Source: Ligula intestinalis
Lineage: Eukaryota; Platyhelminthes; Cestoda; Diphyllobothriidea; Diphyllobothriidae
DNA length: 64,000 bases
Direction: 5' to 3'
NCBI GenBank assembly: GCA_036362985.1
Contig: JAYGXS010000005.1
Span: 52,496,560 to 52,560,559 of the forward strand
The notes under the pieces were generated by a model. That model did not search any database and was not told the origin of the DNA. It was given only the letters and a program-made list of their open reading frames with translations. This document shows positions 11,441 to 24,717 of the stretch, piece by piece. Each line of letters begins with the position of its first letter. Positions within the stretch are counted from its first letter, which is position 1. The position numbers were made by a program, and so were the translations under genes.

Positions 11441-11734
11441 TCACTTGTACTCCCTCCAGATCAGGCACAGCTATGCCAAACATTGGACGCCCTGGAGATA
11501 AATGGCCTCGGCTTTCGACGAGATATAAAAACTCAGCTATTTAACAAAAATCTGCCGAGGCTCAATACTCCGTCTATGATTACGCGTGTTAGTCATTATT
11601 CATTCCGCCGAAGTGCAACCCTAATCATCCTTGCGGTGGTCACGAGCCCCCATAAACAATGCAAGGATAAACATTTGACAGATACAACACTTCATTTAAT
11701 TCAGTAAAACTTTGCAGGTCATACCGGCTGAGAT

Positions 11735-11950
11735 GACAATTCGACCGTCTGTCTCGATTATGTGCGCCGGGTGCTTCACGGGATAAGCGCGATGGCTTCC
11801 GCCTGTGGATTACGTCATAGTGATCGTAGACTTGCAAAGCATCTACCTCACTTCCTCTTCCATCTGGACCCGGTGCCATGACAGGGTCAAGGTGGCTGGA
11901 GGTAGGACGCAGGTGGCTGGCACGGTAAAATCCCATAATCACACGCCACC
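11735..11950 (-). repeat. Dispersed repeat R1, copy C (partial)
   Basis: Aligns with the start of copy D: CGACCGTC(T)G-TCTCGA, GTAGACTTGCAAAGCATCTACC, and GGAGG...CGCAGGTGGCTGGC. Only the first ~200 bp of the family is present, and it ends just before the hammerhead-bearing repeat unit. Confidence 0.6.
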
Positions 11951-11989
11951 TGTTCCACAACAAACAACTGACCCATATCTGCTACTGCT

Positions 11990-12048
11990 ATCTGACTGTG
12001 TCTGATGACGAATCCGCGATGGATCTCGAAACTTCAGGCGAATAAAAG
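11990..12048 (+). ncRNA. Hammerhead-ribozyme-like motif, repeat unit 1
   Basis: Exact CTGATGA (12002-12008), stem II from AATCC against GGATC (12011-12025), exact GAAA (12028-12031), then CTTC. The last element is expected to be CGTC, as in unit 2, so this copy probably lost its cleavage triplet through a G-to-T change. Upstream CATATC..TACTGCTATCTGACT and downstream GAATAAAAG.ATTGTCCCAGCGATC are shared with unit 2. Confidence 0.6.
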
Positions 12049-12212
12049 TATTGTCCCAGCGATCACATCTTCTTCTCAGTTACTTCCTGTGACACGCATG
12101 TTCGCTTTTATTAGCAATTTATTCGGGTGCGATGCGCTTCGATCAGTCCGAGGATGGGAAACCTTTACCCTTCATGAGGCTTCAACCTATTACGCATATC
12201 CATTACTGCTAT

Positions 12213-12270
12213 CTGACTATATGTCTGATGACGAATCCGCGATGGATCTCGAAACGTCAGGAGAATAAAA
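12213..12270 (+). ncRNA. Hammerhead-ribozyme-like motif, repeat unit 2 (intact core)
   Basis: All three core elements are exact: CTGATGA (12225-12231), GAAA (12251-12254) and GTC (12256-12258) as cleavage triplet. They surround a stem II of AATCC/GGATC with flanking G-C/G-U possibilities. The ACGT next to GAAA is a palindrome, fitting the very short or dimeric stem III described for PLE and retrozyme hammerheads. This is the best catalytic candidate in the window. Confidence 0.7.
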
Positions 12271-12589
12271 GGATTGTCCCAGCGATCTTTCAAAACAATT
12301 GACTACACAGACAGCACACTAGCGGAGCCGCAGGCCAGATGCAGACATGTTTTCACAGTATTTACTGATTTACCGGAATTTTAACAAAACAACGAGATAA
12401 TGGAGGAAGCTGCATATATCTAAGTTCTCTCGGCATGGGCCCTGCATGCCACTACACCCCATGCCACGCTACTTGGCCACAGCCTACAGTTGACCAAAAA
12501 TTTGTGTATATTATGAACGGTACTGTACAGATCTCACATGTAGCTGGCAACCCAAATAGTGAGGACACTGTCTAATATCACACAGTCCG

Positions 12590-13110
12590 ACCGTCGCTCT
12601 CGACGATGTCCTCCACGCGCTTTAGTAGGCTGAGGCGACACGGTGACTCCCGCGAGATTATGTTGATAGTAGACTTGCGGAGAATCTATCCCATTCTATC
12701 ACCACTCCCATACCGGAACCTGATTTCAAAACAAAGTCGAGAGGACCGGAGATGGGGGAGGGCGCAGGCGGCTGGCGCGACCAACACTCAACACGCGTAC
12801 GAACACCACACTCCTCTGGATGGGCTTCCGCCTCGAAGCATCATAAAGGCCACATTAAGGAGCCATTAAGCCTGAATTTCAGCCCGCAGTAAGCCACTCC
12901 ACACAACAAGACACACACTGGACTGACTGCGGTGTCTAAGTTATCCCGTCAGTTGGCAACCCTCCAAGCCACAGCATTTTGCGCACCGTAATAGCTTCAC
13001 GCACATCAGATTACTTTTAGTGAGGAAGAAAATGTGCTGAGGTTCGACCTTACTTTCTCTCCCACCGCCAGCAACAGGCCACCACCTAGATGATCGGTCA
13101 CCTGAGGTGC
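12590..13110 (-). repeat. Dispersed repeat R1, copy D
   Basis: Inverted relative to copy A and the longest copy together with it. It includes the mirrored tRNA-box-like end near 13040-13085. Short ORFs inside it are not expected to be genes. Confidence 0.75.
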
Positions 13111-14774
13111 CCGGATAATATACTGGTTATTAGACTTACGTGTTTTTGGGATTTAGATAAGTGGAAAATATACGATGAGTATTAAGTGATACTGTGTGTT
13201 ACGTGAAGTTCGGTGGGTTTGAGGAGTTTCCCCAATTACTGCAAGTTCCCAAAGAATGCACATTACGGAAAGCTGGGGAGCAGTGAAAAGGACCTGACGC
13301 ACAGACCAAGACTAATAAATTATTTTAAAAATGACGTAGTACGAAAACGTGCCTTTCCGAACACACCGTGAGCAGATAAGCATATTGTGGCACTGTTTAG
13401 CATAGTATCAGGCTCTAGCGCCGGATAGAAAACAGGATGGGTTTATGGAGGCATCAACCCACATGCTAGATTATATTCCGCAGCGGACGGAGAAAATGCT
13501 TCGAACTCGAGCCGGAGATGCCCTTAAAGGATTAAGGACCATAACTGGCATAGTACAGGATAACAAGTGCATGCTGCAGATGCTTTGGACACTGACCAAT
13601 ATGAACTCGAACCGATCCAATGAGCCGTCCCGATCGAGATCGGAGAGGTCCCAGATCTTGCGCAGATCGTCCACCGGAATTTTGGTATCTCTTAAAAGCT
13701 AAAGGGGGCGAACATAAGATAAAAGAGTAACTATGCTGCTGGCTTTATAGGAAGCGAAAAAAGAGAGAGTAAACAATGATGAGTCTGTCCAAAAATGCGG
13801 ATGGAGAAAGTGAAAACATGCAACCTCACCTCCAGTGCGACTGAGGGGTTGATCTAGGAGGACAGACGCACACACAGCGTGAAGACTAAACCTATATACT
13901 GGACAGGCTACGTGCTACCCGGCGCCTCCACAGTAATCAGGACCTATAGTCTGACCAAAAATAAGTCGAGGAGCATGGTCAGACACCGGGCTGGCAAGTT
14001 TGTTGCCTATTAAAGGGTACCCAATAGTAGCGGTACCATGGCATGGCGTCATTGAATAGGACTGTGCCCCCTATCATTTGACACCACAACCTTGGAGCCT
14101 CGATGAGGTTGGTGGAGACGTTCAAGCCAGGTATTACACGAAAAAAATTATTTTACTAGGCGATCCAATGCAACTACTACCAGCCACCAACTTGGCCGGG
14201 TATTTTTGGCTGGTTGGAGGGTTATGGTCTGAACATTTTAATAGCAAAAAATTAAAAGCACGTTGATAGTGGGGCGCAGTCTCTCTTCTACGTAACTAGG
14301 ACGTGATTAACACTGTTGATGGTAACTCGGGAGTGGATAGCAGCATCCAGGCGATGACAACATTTGGGCGTACCATTCACCTGCCGTCCTAAGTGGCTAT
14401 GCGGCACTTTCACAAGTCCGAACACTATTTAAGGCACCGCTATCGAGAACAAACTCCTCACACACGCTTTTGTTGGGATGATGGGTCGGGCCGAAACGCT
14501 CTTAACTGGCTACTATAACTATGAAAGAAATTGTCGCTGTGTACATTAGGCTTGCTATTTCATGAAATGTCAACCGAAATTCTGATATGTGTTTTCTGTT
14601 CCGAAACAAATTACTTATAGGGTGTTGCCAATAAAAACGATCTTTCGAGTCCCAGGAAATAATTGAGAAGATTCGATCGCTGAATGTTGTAATAGTAAGT
14701 GTCGATAAACTTGTTCCATGGAGATTTCGGTCACGTCAGGGTGCCGGCTTTCGAACAAGCTTTTTTTCGACCGC
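13111..14774. other. No recognised feature
   Basis: Only short frames without domains; no repeat or RNA gene recognised. Confidence 0.45.
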
Positions 14775-14960
14775 CTCCAAAACTCCTTTTTAAATTCGAA
14801 TATATTTTATGAAAAACGTACACAAAAATATTATGTCTTGTACTTATTTAGTAGCAAATTACGCTTTCCTCAGAGGTTCTACTTGAAGAAACGGTGTTTG
14901 TTCGGTTTCAAAAATGCTTCTAAATATGAGATTTTTAAATACCATGAGATGTCTGTTTGT
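14775..14960 (+). repeat. AT-rich dispersed repeat, copy A
   Basis: Parallels 27340-27480: ATATATTTTAT, AAACGT.CACAA, GCAAATT..GCTTT, ACTTGAAGAAA.GG and TTTC.AAAA.T.CTTAAAT occur in the same order. The overlapping 107-aa ORF (14718-15041) is therefore more likely repeat sequence than a gene. Confidence 0.5.
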
Positions 14961-17900
14961 GAGGCAATTTGTCTATTTATTAATAATACATGGCCAATAT
15001 CCATTGCAACATTTTATTACAACTATATGACGTCTTCCTGATGGCGTATTGTGTAATTTTCTGTAGATTGAATGTATACACTCGAGTAAACTTTTGGAAA
15101 TGTATACGTTTAGGTAAACTTTTCGCAATGAAATCTCAGTTCAAAACTTCGATGGAAATTTAATGAGATAGCAAGTCTGCTGTAGCTTAAAGTAGCCGAC
15201 AGTTTTCAGCTTCTGTGTTGTTCTGACGCTTAATTAAAAGCGAGGTCCTCCAGACAGCGAATGACAGACGACCTAGTCTCTACGCATTGACACTTAGGCA
15301 ACTGTCAAGGTCACTAATAAATGCACAAAGAGCACAACATTTTGATAAATTCGTGAGGGAATTATAGTGATACAACCGGTTTAATGAAACACAGGGACTC
15401 TTCGGATGCAAAAACTTGCGTCAGAGGAAATGTAAATACTTAATTTATAACCCCTATTTTGAATACATTAGAATAACTTCGTTAAAAAAATGGAAAATGC
15501 AAGGAGTGTTCAAAACAGTCTGCATTCGTATTATTTTCTGGAAGTCATACGTATTTTTGGCACTGGGTGCACCTTAGCCTGGGATAGAAAACGCGTTTTT
15601 TGACAACTGCCAATCGCAAAAACGACGAAAATTCTGTGAGATAGTACATCCAAAATGGATTATGCACCAATTTGAACTTACACTTTTACGCCCAGGACAA
15701 ACATTCGAGGGCAGAGTGGAGTGCACAGCAGTCAACACAAAGGCAACGATGAGATACTGCGAATGCTCATTAAAGGCTAGGGTTTTGCAGTTGTTAATGG
15801 CACACAAGCACACCTCATTTTGTCAAATCTGACTGTTTCGCAGCTGTTACATCTATCTAACGGCTAGAAAACCAGTTGACGCACCGATGACAGACAAGGC
15901 GGCATCCACACTTTGAGTCGCTTAAAAAACAGCTGAATTTTGCGCAATGGAAGAATCCGAAGTTTATTTTTTTGTTTTGCGCAGATGGATTTTTTATCGG
16001 TCTCGCTTCGCGAAACCTCACCAGTACTTGTTAGTCGGCACTTTCGCAAGACAAATGAGCATTTTCGGCTGTCAAGGAAATACCAAGACTTTGTTAATAC
16101 ATTTGGAAAATTTTCCACAGAGCAAGTGCGATAACAAACGTCAGTTGACAAAAAATGAGGACCAGGTGTAAAGCTATCGCTAACCTTCTTGAGCTTACAA
16201 AGGTGTACCAGACAGACATAATCAAACAACCAGTCGGTCCCATGGGAGGAACTCAACATACAGTTACGCGAAAAGGTCGGTTCAGTAGACGTAGTTTTGA
16301 CTTAAGGTTCACAAACACGCTCTCTCTCTGTTAAATAACGTTTACCGGTTATGATTTCTCCTTAAAAAGACTGAATTCTCCTTTAGATGCCACAATATCT
16401 CAAATTTGCGACCGCACAAAGCCTGCTGGGCGGAAGCCCCGATAAAAACGGTGCCCGAGCACTTCAGTGAAGCTTTGTTTAAGAAGTTACTGGTGTCGCC
16501 ATTATGCAGCCTCGTTCATAAAACAGTACCGCAATAAATAGAGGAAACCACATTCGACTGCTATCGACCAGTATTATAGATTGCATACATATGAATAACA
16601 TCGAGTGAATTAAAGCATTCCAAACATCCAAGACACGATAAAAAATGACAATTGGTTGCTATTTCTAGATATGTCGGTCAAGAGAGATAATAAGCATAAA
16701 GGCGAATAACACCGCCCGCATTCTGATATTTGCATCAGCCAATCTATTTCATATCAGTAAGAGAATACTCTACAACCATGTTAAAACATATTGCGGTAAG
16801 TTGGAAAAAAACGGGCCCAGTAGCGACATGACAGAAAGCACCTCACGGCCAATGGCTGCCAAGGACGCGTTGCTAAAAAGTGCCGATAAAATAAGAACTG
16901 AGGAGTGAAGTAGCACAGCATAAACGGTAGTCGGAAATTATCCTTAGGTATTTATGGAACAAACCTTAGGAATTTTTCGTTAATGTTAGTACTCCTTCCA
17001 ACTGTCAGAGATCGAGATTGTGTACAAAGAGCATGCCTACAGACTCCCGAATCCTACTACCTTCGACAAATGAATCTTGATCAACACAGCCTAGTGGTGG
17101 GACCCGACTTCTCTTTAATCTTCTTGGGAGGCCGTTATAAGCAAGCTTCCTCTGCTTAGTCAGTACACACACCATAGGCTTAAAGTAGAACATGGTCAAT
17201 CGAAGGACGATTCTAAAAAGTAATAAATTTTTGAAAATTTCGCCTAAATTTATTGGCACAAGCTAGGCCATCGTCTGTTAAATCTTGCTACCCTTCTTGA
17301 GTGTTCATAATAGAAAAACATCCACAGTCAGTTAGTGTCACAGTTGCCATTCCGATCAGACGCATGTGTAGGCGGACAGCTTGCAGTGCAGTACAAACGC
17401 AGTTTTAGCCCCGCATTTAAAGTAAGTTAGCAAAGGAGCTCCTATCGAAAGTGTGGAAGATAGCTTTATAGGGACAGGTGTTTTTAAAGATGGTTTTCTT
17501 TCACTGACAGAAATATGCAAACGTGAGTGTAGATCTACTGTTCACGCTTAAAGTTATACCACAAAGAAGTGTTTCGAGGGCGGAGTACTACCCACAAGAG
17601 TTCGAACGTCGTTTTTACCGTGTGTTCCATGAAAAGGTAGTGCAAAGACTGAACAGTGCTGGAATACAATGACAAACTATCAGTTAACCACAAAGGTGTC
17701 CTTGTCAGATGCAGAATTTAGCAGTAAGAACACTGACTTTACCCGAAGAATTCTACCATTACAGGGGGGGGGCTGATCGGGATAGGAGAGAAGTCGGTTA
17801 CATATTCGACATGAAGATCAAAAACAGTCCAATAAATGCAATGCTACAAAATGAACTGAAAGAAGAGGTGCAATCATCGTAGGCAGAGGCAATAATAGGC

Positions 17901-20227
17901 GCGGGTGGTTTGCAGAACTCAGAATAAGAAAAAAATTGGAAGGACTAGAGGTGGCATAGAGATGTCTGGCATTGCTAAATATTTGAAGAAATGCAATAAC
18001 ATTGATAAGGATGGCTTTTTTATTCTCAATAATTGAATCAAGAGCATAAGCCGACACCAAAATAGTGCTTTATCTGTATTCCGTGGCCCTTTGGTAACGC
18101 AAAGTATGGTGGTAAATGCTACTTCAATTCGAATCCATTATTTTTTGTGGCTGTCTAGAGTATATAAGGGCGCTGTGTACGTACTGAAACGGGGAGCATA
18201 AAATCAAAAATGCAAGCAAAGATGACGTTTTATATTTCAATACATTGGGAAAATCTGCGTTGTCTGGGGAGACCTGATCACTTTCAAAAACGCTCAATTG
18301 TCTATGACGTGTCTGTCTGGCGTTCGGTTGCGAAGCCTGGTGAGAGATCTGGTCCTGGCAATGAGTCCATTCCGTACCTATTGCAAACGTGACGTCGCAT
18401 TCCAATCTTGTCAAGACGACCGGATTTTATGGTGTGAGAATATGATCCCTTATTTATGGCCATATTTGGACATCAATAGAGCCCAGATAACCAGTGGCTA
18501 ATAAAACGAAATTCTTTTGACAGACCTTTTGACAAATCGGGCCTCCAATTCCATTTTATGCAAACAAGGTGGTGGCATATGGTTAAAAAGGGTCTTATAA
18601 AATTGCGAGAATTGGTGTTGGTTATTGTGTAAGGTAAAAAATATGCATCCCAATAAGGCCCAAACACTTAGTAAGTCTACTTTTACGCCAGACTCTAACG
18701 GTGAAACCGCTTAACTAGAGGTGGAACGCAAAAGGTCTAAAAGGTCAAGAAGCAGGATTTTCGACATCGCGCTGTAACCGAGCGCACTTAACAGCAGTTT
18801 TGTAAAGAAAGAAAAGGCACGAATTCGGAGTTGTGACCGTCCACACTACGGCCGAAATAAACATCGATATTTTTTATGCTGACATTAACTAGGCAGCTTA
18901 GCCCGATAAGCAGTCTGCAGAGGTCATAGTGTGCTACGATGACTGCTCCTTTGCTTTTATCTGCTACACTAACGACAGTAAAAGCTTTCTGTAGTAAAAA
19001 CGGAACTCTGCTCAGATACCACACAACAAATAATTTACTGTTCCAATGGATTGGGCAGGTACAGTTACGGCGCATCCACCTGTCTGTTTCGTATTCAATC
19101 ATGCTCATATCGGATAATCATTGCCGTCACGTGAGTCATCCATTATCTTTAGTACTATCGAGGTAGAAACACAACCCAAACACGCACACACATCTTTAAG
19201 AGATAAAGGTAGTTTGCCTACGTGCGGTTGAATCTGCAAGAAACATACGCAAATTCTACTGAAAGTGGTCTTACTGTGAACTTGTGCTCTGAGAAATGTA
19301 GTAAAACAGAGACAGGGCGCCGACGATCTTGAAGAAATCACATATCATTTACTGACGTTCCTTTTGAACTTTTATAAGGCATCCGTAGTGTCTCAACATG
19401 GGGTCCTCTATATAGTACTCTTGAGCAGTCAATAAATCGGTCAAAGTTTTTTTTAATGAACAGTAGTCCCGGGTAAAAGTTACAGCAACAGCATGCTGAC
19501 AAATGCTGCGCGTAGATAATAGTCGGAAGCGTACGGTTGAAATGTGCAATTATGCTACCAGGGAACAACAAAAGACCGATAGAAGACAGAAATCCAGGAA
19601 TCAAATTCAAGGAAAATTGCTTTATGAGTCTTAAATTGTGGCTTATGAAACATGAAGACAATCGATTGTTTTCTGATAAATTAACACACGCCAAAACGGT
19701 AATGACACTTTAAAATCTTACCTTGCTCATCACCGTCCCAGATATTTTTTCATTTTCGTGTTCCATACTTTCAAACATAGATTCATATTTTTTAATATAT
19801 TCCGGCGGTATCGCCCAGTCCACCGATGAACTGTCCATCCCGCGAACAAATGGTAAAACCCTATAATTTCAAATATTGCAGTTTGTAATAAGGTTGATTA
19901 AAATAATGTACGAATTAGCTCAAGTTAGGATATCGTGCATATTGAAATGCAATTTGCGTCGTTTTTTGCTAAGCTCTGAGTGAACAGCAACTTCAACAAA
20001 AAATACACCGTATTTTCAGAAACGTTTAAAAATGGTGAGAGCACCAAAGGGCAAGTCAGATGGGGAAAATACTTGCGTAAATGGAAAAAACACCTAGTTG
20101 TAGAAGACTTACCTCTGCAGCAAACATACATAGTAAGACGAAAATTTAAAAATTTAAGGAAAAGGAGATGTTGTTTTGTTTTAATTAGGGTTTCAAGGAT
20201 TAAGACGTTTAGCTGCGGTTTTTGAGA
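14961..20227. other. No recognised feature (5.3 kb)
   Basis: Several short open frames occur, the longest on the minus strand at 15864-16259 (131 aa), but none has recognisable motifs or splice context. I find no tRNA, repeat pair or transposon end. It may be intergenic or intronic DNA or very old transposon sequence. Confidence 0.4.
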
Positions 20228-22815
20228 CGCGAACGTGAATATAGAGATACTAATGCAGATTTGTGTTTACTGGTTTGCATAAAGGAGGTAGGTAGGCGAC
20301 TTGATGTTGTACTCATGGGTGACTTCAATGCGCCGAGCATAAGTTGGAACGATTTGCGGGCTAATTGGTCTAAAAAATCCTTTTATCACCATCTTCTGAA
20401 AAAAACGCCTGCGTCTCTTCTCACACAGCAATTCCTCGTTCCAACTAGAACAAGCGGAGGGCAACAGGCTAGATGTTTAGACCTACTCTTTACTTAGCAT
20501 CCCGAGATTAAAAACGAGCTATGCTGCCTACCTCCACTAGGTCAAAGTGATCACGCTGTACTTTTGTGGGATTATGGTTTATATTCGTTACCTCCTACAA
20601 TAGACGAGCCAAGGCCGAATATATGGTGAGGCGACTCCTCTCAAATGAGTAAAGAGGCCTCACAAATAGACTGGAATAAATTTAACGAGAGTTTGTTGCA
20701 TCAAATGCAAAGTCACTGTCCAGTGCTTAAGGTATCTAACCGACCTCAGTGGCTGATAAGCGATCGCAAAAAATAGATCAACATGAAAGGAAAGCTTTGG
20801 AAGAAGTTTTGCAGCACAAGCCACAACTAAGTTTTTGAACAGTGCAAAATCCAGCTGAACAAGGTAAAAATGTTTTTCAAAGGACGACGGGACTTTGAGA
20901 GCGATTTACTTTGTCGAGCTGTCAACAAACCAAGGTTGCTTTACAGTTATTTAAGAAAAAGCACGCGCAACAGGAACCCGATTCCAGTTATGGATAATGA
21001 TGATGGCCTCGACGTCTCCGACTGTAAAAACAAAGCAGAGCATTTGCCTATATTTTTCAGTCGGTTTTCACCATAGAACCTGCCTTCGTCGCAACTGTTG
21101 ACGAGATTGCGGGAGCACCAAATATTGAGCATATTTTGTTTGGAAAAGAAACGATATTCCAAGAACTAAAAAGCTTGAAGGAATGAAATTTTTCTAGTCC
21201 AGATGAGATTCCTGTGAAATTGCTCAGATAATTTGCTTGAGAGCTTACTTAACCGCTTTTCATGATGTGCCAGCAATCGTTTGATACTGGAGTACTTCCT
21301 CCGGACTGGAAAACTGCGCATATTACACCGCTTTACAAAAGTGGCAGTCGTGCATCTGTGAACAACTACAGACTCGTGAGTCTGACAAGCATTTGCTGCA
21401 AAGTAATGAAGAATATCATCAAGAAGCAATTGATAATGTATTGTGAAACTCACAATATTTTGTCGAATGCACGATATGGCTTTCGCAGGGGTAGGTCATA
21501 TGTAACAAACTTTCTATATACGATGCAAAGCTGGACAAGGGCAATCGATGCAAAAGAAACAGTGCATGCAGTCTTCATTGATTTCCGGAAGGCCTTTGAC
21601 AGTGTTCCGCACCAAATTTTCCTATACGAGTTGAGACTGATGGGTATTGGAGGCAGACTTCTTACGTGGATTGAGAATTTCCTCGCTGGTCGGCCCCACA
21701 CTGTGTGCGTATGACGACAACAATCAAGGCCGAAAGTCATCGAGAGTGGAGACCTTCAAGGTTCAGTATTCGGACCCATCCTCTTTCTCTTGTTCATCAA
21801 TGATTGTGTGCAGCAGTTAGACTGCGAGTGTGCCATGTTTGCAAATGATGTTAAAGTGTGGGAGGTCATCAGGTGTGCTGCCGATGAAAATAACTTCCAC
21901 GAAAATGGTTTTCAATTAAATTATTGGTCGCATAGATGGCTACTATCTTCCAATTGGAATATATGCATTCTGCTGTGTCTGGGAAATCGAAATCCGGTTC
22001 CTGATGCGTGACCCTACCATCTGAACGCGATCCCACCCCAAGAAGCATAAATGCAGAATGATCTATGCATCTGGATGACAGACAACCCTAAACCTTTGAC
22101 ACAATGCTGTAAGGTGAAAAAACTTTAACTTCAATGTTGTACGCCATAAAACGGCCATTCTTTTTTTTTTTATTGAGACTGTTTCTCGAAAATCTTTGGT
22201 GCCTTCATAAGGCCACATCTTGAATATGCGCTTTAAGCCGGGAAACTGTGGATGCGGCATGATCATAACGTACTTGAAAGGGTGCAGCGGTGGGCCACAA
22301 AATTAGCAAGAAGCCAAGGTTCACTACCATATGAGATCCGCCTAAATAATCTAAATCTCTATCCTCTGAGTTACAGGCAGTTACGTGGCGATTTGATGCA
22401 AACCTTCCGTATCGTGCGTGGCTTTGACTGCGCTCTCATGTGTGACGACTTTTTCCATCTCGCCACTACAACTAATCTCCCGGGACATCACATCAAACTC
22501 TATGTGCCCCAAGGAAGATTGGATGTGAGGAAGTATTTTTCTCTAATCGGGTTTTGGACCTGTGGAATAACCTTCCCGAGGCGATTGTTAAGTCCCAATC
22601 TGTGGAGATATTCAAACACCAACTTGCTATATACATGCTGCAGCACAACGAAAACTATGTGACAAATTAGCATTGAAATATCCCTGCACCTTGTGACGGT
22701 CTATATTTTCCTGACTGAAAACTTGTTTACATTGTTTATAATTCTTGAGATTTTGATGTGACAAACAGGGAATCCAAAGGTGCAAGCCTATTTTTCCCTC
22801 AAATATACTGACTGA
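20228..22815 (+). pseudogene. CR1-like LINE, 5'-truncated ORF2 pseudogene (LINE-1)
   Basis: ORF2 of CR1/Jockey-type LINEs combines an APE-type endonuclease with a reverse transcriptase. The copy begins inside the endonuclease: VVLMGDFNAPSISWNDL at about 20307. RT motifs follow at 21262-21714 (LPPDWKTAHITPLYKSGSR, NNYRLVSLTSICCKVM, FIDFRKAFDSVPH) and near 21750 (GSVFGPILFLLFIND). The active-site box reads FAND (MFANDVKVW, ~21835) where FADD is expected, and there are several stops and frameshifts. The C-terminal block is 22252-22662 (LRGDLMQTFRIVRG, LATTTNLPGHHIKL). The 3' end is an ACTGACTGACTGACT tail near 22800-22815. Confidence 0.9.
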
Positions 22816-22936
22816 CTGACTCTGATCTTAGAGTACTCTTAGTTTTTCTTCTTTGTTGCAGCTGAGGCAAAGGGCGCTCTCTCAAGGCAGGATGCAGAAC
22901 CAGTGAGGTTATTTTTACCGATACTCCACATTGATA

Positions 22937-22975
22937 TTAATTAATTAATTAATTAATTAATTAATTAATTAATTA
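22937..22975. repeat. (TTAA)n microsatellite
   Basis: About ten uninterrupted TTAA tetranucleotides. Confidence 0.95.
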
Positions 22976-22989
22976 TTGTTAATTATTAT

Positions 22990-23007
22990 CTTCTTCTTCT
23001 TCTTCTT
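22990..23007. repeat. (CTT)n microsatellite
   Basis: Six CTT units just after the TTAA array. Confidence 0.9.
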
Positions 23008-23804
23008 TTGCCTGAACAGTGTCCACAATTAAACACTATCTTTGACCCCTTTATTTCCTTCCCTTTTAACAATTCAATACACTGTTTTTCAACTGTATGT
23101 TTTCTTAACTGTTGGTATTCTTCTCATTGGTTCGATTTTCATTGCCTGCAGTAATCAGAGAAAAGGAGAAAGGAGTTCACTGCGATCTGTTTGACGCTAA
23201 AAATTGCAACGAAATTTGAATCCACCGATCCTTCTAACAGCATAACTAACTTTTCCACTATAGTGTGCCCACTAGTATCCCACCTTATGGTGGGGAAGTA
23301 TCCTCTGTGGTCTCGTTGTGCCGTTCCAAATTATATTTACTCACTATGGCGGTGTAGAACGGAAACTATTTGCAGTTAAACGTCTTTCCAGCTTCCTACC
23401 CGACCATGTGGTGGAGGCTACAGTGGACCCGAACATGCTCTTTTTTGCAGTATGTGACTAGCTGTCGGCAACGCTCAGCGAAACACAGTCGTTTGGCAAA
23501 GCCACCAACACCCTCTGTGTCCGACGGCTTTAAGCTCACGAAACCCCTAGTCAGTTTGCGGATGAAGTGAAGTGACTGACGGTCATTGCTTTCCTGGCAA
23601 GAAAAATTATCCCCTTTCCGTTTCTTCTTGCACCAGTGTTTTCCCCCATTTGCTGCCTTTAATGCACAGCTAAGAGTCGATGACAAGTTAGCTTGTGATC
23701 TGATTGATACGAGCGCGAAATTTTCCCGTAAAGTGACTTAAACCCCTGTATAATTCCAACTTCGGTTTATACTTAGAGGTAACTACCCGGGAGCTTAGGA
23801 CAGT
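23008..23804. other. No recognised feature
   Basis: Short frames on both strands (for example 23370-23570) without recognisable motifs. Confidence 0.4.
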
Positions 23805-24100
23805 TAATAATAATAATAATATGTTTATTATGCCACTGACAGCTCTCAGTTAAGCCACCTTTGTTTGTTTCCTTTCACTTTAACATTTCGTTCCTTAACG
23901 ACAGAATATATATTTATAGTCGTTCCACGCCGTATATGGGATTTCGTACTAAGAACTGATTTCCCATCCAAGTATGGTTGTTGCATTAATGTTCCATATC
24001 CGAAAGCACATATTCGATTGTCGACTGACAAGCCCCAGCAGTCACCTTCTGCTTCCGACGAGGCCACTTTAAGCGCTGTTATTCACGCTCGTCATTGACG
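23805..24100 (-). mobile_element. Probable LINE 3' end with (ATT)n tail
   Basis: On the minus strand the sequence ends GGCATAATAAACAT followed by (ATT)n at 23805-23821. This is the arrangement of the other ATT-tailed LINE ends here (27025, 31845, 33800). The body (23822-24100) contains only a short unrecognised frame, and its upstream limit is a guess. Confidence 0.4.
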
Positions 24101-24707
24101 ATGTACTGCCAAAAGGAAACCAAATTGAAAAGGACACTAAAGCTCTTAGCGAGATATTACTTGAATTCCACGATGGTCAAAATAAAGCGGTCTTTCTCCA
24201 ACATGACATTTTGTGAAATCCATAAGATCTCCAAAGGTAGGTGATTGACCGTGCGTTATGTCGCTGCTTCAAGTGTAAATGGGTAAGAGCACTGGTATAA
24301 CGCCTAAGATATTCGCCTCCCATGGGGATTTTAATTACTTTATTTTCTCTGATTTTGTAAGCCAAAAGCAAGCATTCCCGAAAATTTCTGTTTAATGTAA
24401 CTTAAACACAAAAATATTTTTTCGCAGTGGTTGACGGGTTTCAACAAATGTGCGCTTACAATCCCGGTCTACGCCTAAAGACCTCAAATACACTGATATA
24501 TACCACCAGCACCATTTAATTCCTCAGGAGATTGAAGAGCTGAACATTCGAAATCAGTTTATCAATCAGAAAGCAGATGGGGAACGTTGGGGTGCCCACT
24601 GATGAGCCGAACACCTCACGGCTGTGTTAAGCAGCGGCAGCATACCGGCAAAACACGTGGGCATTTTACCTAGTACCTAGGCTGTTAGTATGGTAAGTTA
24701 CAACAAC
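24101..24707. other. No recognised feature
   Basis: Contains a CTGATGAGCCG/CGGC hairpin near 24599-24624 without the GAAA needed for a hammerhead; otherwise unrecognised. Confidence 0.4.
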
Positions 24708-24717
24708 NNNNNNNNNN
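24708..24717. other. Assembly gap (10 N)
   Basis: Ten undetermined bases. The true gap size is unknown. Confidence 0.99.

Noticed and set aside
24594..24635. CTGATGAGCCG...CGGC looked like a further hammerhead
   Set aside because: GAAA and a cleavage triplet do not follow (CGGCTGTG), so the catalytic core is incomplete. No PLE sequence adjoins it.
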